Shown: piece by piece, positions 52,701 through 58,660 of the stretch
How positions within the stretch are numbered: position 1 is the first letter of the stretch
How the letters are laid out: each line of letters begins with the position of its first letter
From: Corallococcus caeni
Lineage (GTDB): Bacteria; Myxococcota; Myxococcia; Myxococcales; Myxococcaceae
Assembly (NCBI RefSeq): GCF_036245865.1
Contig: NZ_BTTW01000005.1
Coordinates: 372,001-436,000, forward strand
Direction of reading: 5' to 3'
DNA length: 64,000 nt
Notes under the pieces: model-generated
What the model was told of the DNA's origin: nothing
What the model saw: the letters and a program-made list of their open reading frames with translations, nothing else
Database searches by the model: none
Position numbers and translations under genes: made by a program

Positions 52701-52798
52701 GGCCCCAGGGGAGACTTCGACCAATCGAGTGAGGCGATGAGGGCGGCCATCTCGCCTCCGCCTGCAAGCCATTCGAGCTTCCCGGGGAGCGGCGCCAT
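49721..52798 (-). CDS. Hybrid histidine kinase with two kinase modules flanking a receiver
   Basis: A 1025-residue soluble signalling protein. Order: PAS-like domain (about 20-160), GAF-like domain (about 180-350), kinase module 1 (His in NVSHEFRTP near 358; ATP site DTGIGIP near 502), receiver (Asp in LSDVMMPVMDG near 681), and kinase module 2 (His in IASHELKTP near 789; ATP site DHGPGVP near 943). No transmembrane helix is seen, so the signal is cytoplasmic. The ATG at 52798 is likely; GTG at 52888 is possible. It is divergent from the molybdenum enzyme gene, but functional linkage is unproven. Confidence 0.9.
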   Translation of the reverse strand: MAPLPGKLEWLAGGGEMAALIASLDWSKSPLGPIESWPQSLRTTVSLCLASNFPINIIWGEGHNQIYNAGYRVLCGAVHPRAMGESYRVTWASAWSALREPFERALAGETSYLENQRMFLERNGYPEETFFTFSLSPIRDESGKVVGLFHPVTETTPTMLAERRTRALRDIADSAGQALVFEEACALLLATLGEYAFDLPFALLYLTSPDGTEARLQGVCGTQAGTPFAPEVVRLEDPADDATWPLARTATSGRVEPVTDLEARFGPVVAGPYPEPVKTSFVLPVRVAGVESPLGYLVIGVSQRLPLNDLYRAFVEMLSGAVSAALGNARAYEAERRRAEALAEIDQAKTAFFSNVSHEFRTPLTLMLGPVEDLLAGLRGALPEGARGELEVVHRNALRLLKLVNALLDFSRIEAGRAQATVEPTDLSVLTRDAASAFRSAIERAGMRLVVDAEPLGEPVFVDRDMWEKIVLNLVSNAFKFTHAGEIRVELKREGGFARLSVRDTGIGIPEAELGKVFQRFHRVKEARGRTHEGSGIGLALVHDLAKLHGGSVEVESVEGQGATFCVRVPFGRGFSKALPAPEAERPPANPIRVEAFVEEALRWSVDRVEDPLPGAVAQPHAPAPVVEIGPRPRILLADDNADMRDYVRRLLSQRYDVTAVANGAEALRSARESRPDLVLSDVMMPVMDGIQLVKQLRADEALRTLPVILLSARAGEEATASGLELGADDYLTKPFAARELLARVRAQLTMAAMRLRAAEQDAHAEQLAQHQRGLEALLNARDEFLSIASHELKTPITSLLLQLQMAERHVKPVVEGRAPNPERLARALKVSLVQVDRLTRLVEDLLDVARIRTGTFELAVQEVDLTQLASDVLERLSGQLAQTGCLATLEAPPKLAWAADLRRLEQVLTNLITNAMRYAPGGPLAVRLEARGDLVRLEVRDHGPGVPESQRDSIFDRFERGIASRHAGGLGLGLFISKQIIAAHGGRISVEAPPDGGACFVVLLPRSAAHTQAPGVLTFSGVLG

Positions 52799-52811
52799 CG
52801 TGAGGAGATAA

Positions 52812-52823
52812 GTACCCTGGTAC
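52812..52823. promoter_or_regulatory. Inverted repeat upstream of the histidine kinase gene
   Basis: GTACCCTGGTAC (5-bp arms, 2-bp centre) lies 13 bp before the kinase ATG in the divergent region shared with the oxidoreductase gene. It could be an operator; short length makes this uncertain. Confidence 0.3.
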
Positions 52824-52917
52824 GAGCCATCAAGGCGGAAGACCGATTCTCGGGCGGTTGGACCGTCCGTCACCCAACGGTCCCCCACGCAGGGAAGCCG
52901 GCGTAGTCTCCCCGCCC

Positions 52918-55104
52918 ATGAGCGCTTCCGCCCCGCCCCAGGTCCACTTCCGCACCTGCAATCTCTGTGAAGCCATGTGCGGCGTGCGCATCGAGGTGGC
53001 GGACGGGCGCATCACGTCCATCAAGGGAGACGCGGAGGACCCCTTCAGCCGGGGCCACATCTGTCCCAAGGCCGTGGCGCTGCGCGACCTGCACGAGGAT
53101 CCAGACCGGCTGCGCCACCCCCTGAAGCGCACCGCCTCCGGCTGGGAGCGCGTGTCCTGGGAGGACGCCTTCCGCGACATCAGCCAGCGGCTCCATGACC
53201 TCCAGAAGGAGCACGGGCCGAACACCGTGGGCGCGTACCTGGGCAACCCCAACGTCCACAACCTGGGCGCGATGATGTTCGGGCCCATGCTGCTCCGCGC
53301 GCTGCGCTCCCGGAACAGGTTCTCCGCCACCTCCGTCGACCAGCTCCCCCACCAGCTCGCGGCCCACTTGATGTTCGGCCACCAGCTGCTGGTGCCCATC
53401 CCGGACATCGACCGCACGCGGTACATGCTCGTGCTGGGCGCGAACCCGCTCGCGTCCAATGGCAGCCTGATGACGACGCCAGACGTGCGGGCCCGGCTGC
53501 GCGCCATCCAGGAGCGCGGGGGCAAGGTCGTGGTCATCGACCCGCGCCGCACGGAGACGGCTGCCATTGCCGACCAGCACGTCTTCATCCGCCCTGGCAC
53601 CGACGCGCTCGCCCTCCTCTCCCTGCTGCACGTCGTCCTGGAAGGCAACGAGGGGAACGCGCACCGCATGGGCCGGCTGGCGGCGTTCGTGGACGGGCTG
53701 GACACCGTGGTGCCGCTCGCCCGGGACTTCCCTCCGGAGCGCACGGCCCCGCACACGGGCATCGCGCCGGACGTGCTTCGCGGCATCGCGCGGGACTTCC
53801 TCGCCGCGGACGGGGCCGTCTGCTACGGGCGCGTCGGGGTGTCCACGCAGCCGTTCGGCTCGCTCTGCCAATGGCTCATCAACGTCCTCAACATCGTCAC
53901 CGGCAACCTGGACCGCGAGGGCGGCGCCCTCTTCACCCTGCCCGCCTTCGACCTCATCGGCGGGCCTCGCGCGTTCGGCGTCAGCCCCGGCAGCCATGGC
54001 CGCTGGAAGAGCCGCGTGCGCGGCCTGCCGGAGTCCTCCGGGGAGCTGCCCGTCGCGGCGCTCGCGGAGGAGATCCTCACCCCGGGCGAGGGCCGCATCC
54101 GCGCGCTCATCACCGTGGCCGGCAACCCCGTGCTCTCCACGCCCAATGGCACGCAGCTGGACACCGCGCTGGGCCAGCTGGACTTCATGGTGAGCGTGGA
54201 TCCGTACCTCAACGAGACCACCCGCCACGCGCACTACATCCTGCCGCCCGCGTCCCTGCTGGAGCGCGGACACTACGACCTGGTCTTCCACGTGCTCGCG
54301 GTGCGCAACACGGCGAAGTACTCGCCGCCGGTGTTCCCCGCCGGGCCTGACTCACGGCAGGATTGGGAGATCCTCCTGGAGCTCCAGCACCGGCTGGAGA
54401 CCCTGCGCAAGGGGCGGAGCGTCCGCGCGCTGCTCCAGCACCAGGCCCTCAAGCGGCTGGGGCCGGAGCGCCTCCTCGACCTGGGCCTTCGCATGGGGCC
54501 CTATGGCACACGCTTCCATCCGCTCAAGCAGCACGGCCTGTCGCTCGCGAAGCTGCGCGCCGCGCCGCATGGCATCGACCTGGGCCCGTTGAAGCCCAGC
54601 CTGCCCGGCCGGCTGCGCAACCGCTCCAAGCGCATCCAGCTGGCGCCGGAGCTGCTCGTCGCGGATGTGGCCCGGCTCCGCGCCGCGTTCCCGGATGACG
54701 CGGCGCCTCGCGAGGGCGAGCTGCTGCTCATCGGCCGGCGGCACCTGCGCGACAACAACTCGTGGATGCACAACGTGCCGGGGCTGGTGAAGGGCCGCCC
54801 CCGCTGCACGCTGATGATCCACCCGGATGATGCCTCCCGCCTGGGCCTCGCCGAAGGCGGCAGCGCCACCGTCCGCTCACGCGTGGGAGAGGTCACCGTG
54901 CCCGTCGCCGTCACCGCCGACGTGATGCCCGGCGTCGTCAGCCTGCCGCATGGCTACGGCCACCAGCGCCCAGGCATCCGCCAGCAGGTCGCCAGCGCGC
55001 ATGCGGGCGCCAGCATCAACGACCTGACGGATGATCAGGCGCTGGACCTCGTCAGCGGCAACGCCGCATTCAGCGGGACACCGGTCCAGGTCCGACCTGC
55101 CTGA
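52918..55104 (+). CDS. Molybdopterin oxidoreductase with [4Fe-4S] motif (formate dehydrogenase-like)
   Basis: A 728-residue enzyme of the DMSO reductase superfamily. Four Cys at 14, 17, 21 and 49 (CNLCEAMC and HICPKA) bind an iron-sulfur cluster near the N-terminus. Cofactor-binding blocks include LGANPLASN, VVVIDPRRTETAAIADQHVFIRPGTD and GNLDREGGALFT, with the C-terminal beta-barrel domain (HPDDASRLGLAEGGSATVRS, GYGHQRPG) completing the fold. There is no Tat signal, so it acts in the cytoplasm, unlike many nitrate reductases. A formate dehydrogenase or assimilatory reductase are the closest general possibilities. Neighbouring electron-transfer subunits are missing. Confidence 0.88.
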   Translation: MSASAPPQVHFRTCNLCEAMCGVRIEVADGRITSIKGDAEDPFSRGHICPKAVALRDLHEDPDRLRHPLKRTASGWERVSWEDAFRDISQRLHDLQKEHGPNTVGAYLGNPNVHNLGAMMFGPMLLRALRSRNRFSATSVDQLPHQLAAHLMFGHQLLVPIPDIDRTRYMLVLGANPLASNGSLMTTPDVRARLRAIQERGGKVVVIDPRRTETAAIADQHVFIRPGTDALALLSLLHVVLEGNEGNAHRMGRLAAFVDGLDTVVPLARDFPPERTAPHTGIAPDVLRGIARDFLAADGAVCYGRVGVSTQPFGSLCQWLINVLNIVTGNLDREGGALFTLPAFDLIGGPRAFGVSPGSHGRWKSRVRGLPESSGELPVAALAEEILTPGEGRIRALITVAGNPVLSTPNGTQLDTALGQLDFMVSVDPYLNETTRHAHYILPPASLLERGHYDLVFHVLAVRNTAKYSPPVFPAGPDSRQDWEILLELQHRLETLRKGRSVRALLQHQALKRLGPERLLDLGLRMGPYGTRFHPLKQHGLSLAKLRAAPHGIDLGPLKPSLPGRLRNRSKRIQLAPELLVADVARLRAAFPDDAAPREGELLLIGRRHLRDNNSWMHNVPGLVKGRPRCTLMIHPDDASRLGLAEGGSATVRSRVGEVTVPVAVTADVMPGVVSLPHGYGHQRPGIRQQVASAHAGASINDLTDDQALDLVSGNAAFSGTPVQVRPA

Positions 55105-55152
55105 GCCCCAAACACCCGGAAGGTACACCGCTGGTCTGCTGCGGTTCCTCGA

Positions 55153-55386
55153 AACCTGTCCGACTGTCGGACAAGTTCATCCGCCCGGATGGGGCGGAGG
55201 CGCTCCCGCCACGGCTCTCCAAAACCTGTCCGACTGTCGGACAAGATCATCCGCTCGGATGGGGCGGAGGCTCTCCCGCCACGGTTTTCCAAAACCTGTC
55301 CGACTGTCGGACAGGTTTCCGCCGCGTGGGTGGAGCGGACGCCCCCGGCCCCTGTTCCCAGAACCTGTCCGACTGTCGGACAGGTT
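55153..55386. repeat. Tandem array of four 25-bp palindromes, about 70-bp period
   Basis: Palindromes start at 55153, 55223, 55293 and 55362 (spacing 70, 70, 69 bp). Each has arms AACCTGTCCGAC and GTCGGACAGGTT around a single T, with small differences in the last bases of copies 1 and 2. The two first spacers are nearly identical to each other and contain a second hairpin (CCGCCCGGATGGGGCGG); the third has diverged. The array fills most of the 363-bp gap between convergent genes. The remaining bases at 55105-55152 and 55387-55467 show no coding potential. Confidence 0.85.
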
Positions 55387-55467
55387 CGTGGGGTGCTCCG
55401 CCGACGGGCGCCCCCCGTAGGGTTCTCACCTTCTCAATCCATGTGGACGGGCTTCATGTCCGCGGGG

Positions 55468-56544
55468 TTAGCGGTACACCGGCGCGGGCAGCACGGGCGG
55501 CACCACCGGCGCGGCGGCCGACACCTTCGCCTTGGCACGCCACACCAGCGGCGTGAGGGCCCCCACCAGCACGAACACCGCCTGCACCGTGTGCGCGAGC
55601 AGCGCGATGGACATGGCCTTCGCGGCCGTGGTCCCCATCACTCCCGCCGCCAGCGAGAACATCCCGTCCGTCACGCCCACCTGTCCGGGCACCAGCGAGC
55701 CCATGGCCAGCGCCACCAGGTAGAGCCCCTGCGTGAAGAGCGCCTGCACCACCGTCGCGTCGATGCCCACCGCGTGCGCCAGCACCGCGTACTGCATCAC
55801 CTGCAACACCCGGCTGCCCAGGAACGCCATCATCGGCCGCCACGGACACAGCCCTCCGGCGCACACCGACGCCTGGAACGCCTCCGCGTGCGTGCCCCAC
55901 TTCCCGCACCGCCCGCGCATCCACGCGCCCAGCCGCTTCGCCCGGAGCGCCGCGCGCACGCCCAGCGACGCGAGCAGCAACACGAAGCCGTGCACCAGCA
56001 TCGCCACCGTGAACGCGCTCCAGCCCGTCATCGCGTAGGCCGCCAGCGCGCACGGGAAGGAGATGAGCCCTCCGGCGCCCAGCGACGCCGACTGCGACGT
56101 GGCCGCAGCCGCAGCCGCAGCCGCGCCTCCGGTGTAGGGCGTCAGCATCGTCGCCTTCGTCGCCTCCGCCGCCGTCCGGCCCGCGGGCGCCATGCTCGAC
56201 ACCGCGGTGCCAATCAACTGCGCGCGCACCAACACCGACAGGGGCACCTGCCCGGAGCGGGCGCCGTAGGCCAGGCGCGTCGCCGTGGCGTCGCAGGCCT
56301 GCCGTCCCATTTCGAGGAACACCACCCAGGGGAGCAGCGGCAGCGCGTCCGCGAGCGTGGTCTTCAGCTCACCGGCGCCCGCCTTGTGCACCAGGGTGGC
56401 CAGCATGCCCAGGCCCCCCATCGCGAACACCGGTTTGAGCACCGTCAGCAGCCGGCGTCTCCAGACGCACGGTGCGGCGGAAAGCCCCTCCCCGACGACG
56501 GCCCCCGGCCCGGCCAGGGCCCCTTCGCGGTGCACGTTGCTCAC
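55468..56544 (-). CDS. Flippase-like membrane protein (lysylphosphatidylglycerol synthase transmembrane-domain family)
   Basis: A 358-residue integral membrane protein with about seven or eight hydrophobic segments (LLTVLKPVFAMGGLGMLATLV, LLPWVVFLEMGRQACDATATRL, MAFLGSRVLQVMQYAVLA and so on). The motif PGQVGVTDG near the end is typical of the PF03706 family, whose members flip lipids or glycolipid precursors. The GTG at 56544 has AGGAGG 8 bp upstream, better than the in-frame ATG at 56619. It is divergent from the enoyl reductase-like gene across a 281-bp region containing the dyad at 56710. Confidence 0.7.
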   Translation of the reverse strand: MSNVHREGALAGPGAVVGEGLSAAPCVWRRRLLTVLKPVFAMGGLGMLATLVHKAGAGELKTTLADALPLLPWVVFLEMGRQACDATATRLAYGARSGQVPLSVLVRAQLIGTAVSSMAPAGRTAAEATKATMLTPYTGGAAAAAAAATSQSASLGAGGLISFPCALAAYAMTGWSAFTVAMLVHGFVLLLASLGVRAALRAKRLGAWMRGRCGKWGTHAEAFQASVCAGGLCPWRPMMAFLGSRVLQVMQYAVLAHAVGIDATVVQALFTQGLYLVALAMGSLVPGQVGVTDGMFSLAAGVMGTTAAKAMSIALLAHTVQAVFVLVGALTPLVWRAKAKVSAAAPVVPPVLPAPVYR

Positions 56545-56709
56545 ACTCGCCCTCCTCGCCCGTCCCCACCCACCCCACCGAGGGGCCCATTTCAGAACCT
56601 GTGCAGCCCCCACCGTCATGGCGAGGCCCGATCGTCGACGGTCGTCAGCCTCCTTCCTCTCGCGTCCGCGGGTGGACAGAGCGCCATGCCCTCGGGGCGA
56701 CGAATGCAG

Positions 56710-56745
56710 GCGGGGTGGATCCATCCACCCGTGGATGCACCCCGC
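56710..56745. promoter_or_regulatory. Nested inverted repeats with three alternating half-sites
   Basis: GTGGAT (56715-56720), ATCCAC (56723-56728) and GTGGAT (56731-56736) alternate at an exact 8-bp period. They are enclosed by GCGGGGTG (56710-56717) and CACCCCGC (56738-56745). This is typical of an operator for a dimeric regulator and lies 80 bp before the reductase gene and 166 bp before the flippase start. No regulator is adjacent. Confidence 0.55.
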
Positions 56746-56825
56746 GCATGGGCGGCAACGCACGCTCGGCAGCAGGACGGAAGGCGGTTAGGGTGACGCC
56801 GCCTTCACAGCGCGGGAGCAATGCC

Positions 56826-57812
56826 ATGAAAGCAGTGCGCTTCTCGGCCTTCGGGCCGCCCCCCGACGTCGCCCAGGTGGTGGAGGAGTCGCCTGTGCCA
56901 TTGAAGCCCGGTGAGGCACGGCTCGCCGTGCTCGCCACGCCCATCAACCCCTCCGACCTGCTCACCCTCTCCGGCGAATACGGCGTGCTGCCCAAGCTGC
57001 CCGCCACGCCCGGCAACGAGGGCGTGGGCCGCGTGGTGGAGGTGGCCGGCTCCGACGCTGTGTCCGTGGGCGACCTCGTGTTCCTGCCCCTGGGCTCGGG
57101 CACCTGGCGCACCCACCTCACCGCGCCCGCCGCGCAGCTCTTGCCCGTGCCGCCGGGCCTGGACCTGCTCCAAGCGAGCATGCTGCTCATCAACCCGCCC
57201 ACCGCCTACCTGATGCTGCGCCAGTTCGTGACGCTCCAGCCCGGCGAGTGGGTGGTGCAGAACGCCGCCAACTCCGCGGTGGGCCGCTACCTCATCACCC
57301 TGGCGCAGGTGATGGGCCTGAAGACCGTCAACGTCGTGCGCCGTCAGACGCTGGCCGACGAGCTCAAGGCCCAGGGCGCGGACGTGGTGCTGCTGGACAC
57401 GGATGAGCTGCCCCAGCAGGTGCGCGCGGCCACGGGCGGCGCGAAGGTGCGGCTGGGCATCGACGCGGTGGGCGGCGACTCCGCCCGCAGGGTGGGCGAC
57501 TGTCTGACGACGGGCGGCGTGCTGGTGAACTACGGCGCCATGAGCGGCAAGGGCCCCATGCTGTCCGCGGCGGCCAGCATCTTCAAGGACGTCACCCTGC
57601 GCGGCTTCTGGCTGACGCGCTGGCTGCGCGACGCCCCTCGCGAGGAGCAGAACGCCACGCTCGCGCGGCTGGCGGAGCTGATGGCGGTGGGCACGCTGCA
57701 GGCGCCCGTGGACGGCACCTATCCGCTGGAGCGCATCCAGGACGCGGTGAAGCGCGCGCTGGAGCCGGGCCGCAACGGGAAGATCCTGCTCACCCCCAAC
57801 CCCGCGGCGTGA
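56826..57812 (+). CDS. Zinc-independent enoyl reductase-like MDR oxidoreductase (2-enoyl thioester reductase type)
   Basis: A 328-residue medium-chain dehydrogenase. It has the N-terminal barrel (INPSDLLTLSGEYG, PATPGNEGVGRVVEV) without the zinc-binding Cys/His of alcohol dehydrogenases, a Rossmann cofactor domain (VVQNAANSAVGRYLI) and the ETR-like active segment NPPTAYLML. It resembles mitochondrial-type trans-2-enoyl-thioester reductases, which reduce enoyl-CoA or enoyl-ACP with NADPH. It is 33 bp upstream of an SDR gene, so the two may form a reductive pair. Confidence 0.85.
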   Translation: MKAVRFSAFGPPPDVAQVVEESPVPLKPGEARLAVLATPINPSDLLTLSGEYGVLPKLPATPGNEGVGRVVEVAGSDAVSVGDLVFLPLGSGTWRTHLTAPAAQLLPVPPGLDLLQASMLLINPPTAYLMLRQFVTLQPGEWVVQNAANSAVGRYLITLAQVMGLKTVNVVRRQTLADELKAQGADVVLLDTDELPQQVRAATGGAKVRLGIDAVGGDSARRVGDCLTTGGVLVNYGAMSGKGPMLSAAASIFKDVTLRGFWLTRWLRDAPREEQNATLARLAELMAVGTLQAPVDGTYPLERIQDAVKRALEPGRNGKILLTPNPAA

Positions 57813-57845
57813 AGCACCCGCCGCTCACATGAAGGAACGACGACC

Positions 57846-58610
57846 ATGAAGCGAGTCGAAGGCAAGGTGGCCCTGGTGACCGGCGGCGCGGGGGGCCTGG
57901 GCGCCGCGTCCGCGAGGATGCTCGCGCGCGAGGGCGCGAAGGTGGTGGTCACCGACCGGCGCGAGGCCGAAGCCCGCGCGGTGGCGGAGGAGCTGGGCGA
58001 CGCCGGGCTGTTCGTCCCGCTGGACGTCACCCGCGAGGACCAGTGGGTGAGCGCGCTGGCGCGCACGGTGGAGAAGTTCGGGCGGCTGGACGTGCTCGTG
58101 AACAACGCGGGCATGGGCATCGTGAAGGACATCGAGGAGATGTCCCTGGACGAGTGGAAGCTCGTGCACTCCGTCAACCTGGACGGCGTCTTCCTGGGCT
58201 GCAAGCACGGCATCCGCGTGATGCGGGAGTCCAGGTCCCAGGGCTCCATCATCAACATCTCCTCCATCGCGGGGCTGGTGGGCGTGCCGCAGTTCCCCGC
58301 GTACTGCTCCAGCAAGGCCGGCGTGCGCATGCTGTCCAAGTCCGTGGCGCTGCACTGCGCGTACAAGGGCTACGGCATCCGCTGCAACTCCATCCACCCG
58401 GGCTACGTGGAGACGGCCATGGTGGAGGCGCTGGCCCAGGCCGGCGGTCAGGCGGACAAGACGCGCGCGCGCATGCTCAAGGGCATCCCCGCGGGCCGCT
58501 TCGGCGAGCCGGACGACGTGGCCAACGCCGTGGTGTACCTGGCGTCGGACGAGTCCAAGCTGATGACCGGCGCGGAGATGGTCCTCGACGGCGGCGCCAC
58601 CGCGCAGTAG
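57846..58610 (+). CDS. Short-chain dehydrogenase/reductase (hydroxysteroid dehydrogenase-like)
   Basis: A 254-residue classical SDR: TGGAGGLGAASARML for cofactor binding, LVNNAGMG, the Ser in INISSIAGLVGVPQFPAYCSSKAG with catalytic Tyr and Lys (YCSSK), and NSIHPGYVETAM. The C-terminal GRFGEPDDVANAVVYLASDESKLMTGAEMVLDGG is the standard ending. Its substrate is probably a hydroxysteroid, polyol or beta-hydroxyacyl compound. It is downstream of the enoyl reductase-like gene and is convergent with the large gene at 58644. Confidence 0.9.
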   Translation: MKRVEGKVALVTGGAGGLGAASARMLAREGAKVVVTDRREAEARAVAEELGDAGLFVPLDVTREDQWVSALARTVEKFGRLDVLVNNAGMGIVKDIEEMSLDEWKLVHSVNLDGVFLGCKHGIRVMRESRSQGSIINISSIAGLVGVPQFPAYCSSKAGVRMLSKSVALHCAYKGYGIRCNSIHPGYVETAMVEALAQAGGQADKTRARMLKGIPAGRFGEPDDVANAVVYLASDESKLMTGAEMVLDGGATAQ

Positions 58611-58630
58611 CGCGTCAGGCCCACACGGCG

Positions 58631-58660
58631 GCGCCCGGGGACTTCATTCCCAGGGCGCCC
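58631..58660. terminator. Hairpin overlapping the 3' end of the large minus-strand gene
   Basis: GGCGCCCGGG pairs with CCCAGGGCGCC (bulged A) around ACTTCATT, spanning the stop codon of the gene at 58644-61193. There is no T tract. It may shape the ends of both convergent transcripts. Confidence 0.4.

Noticed and set aside
55153-55386. CRISPR-like array (25-bp repeat, regular spacing)
   Set aside because: The repeat is a full palindrome, the first two spacers are almost identical, and only four copies exist with no cas genes nearby.
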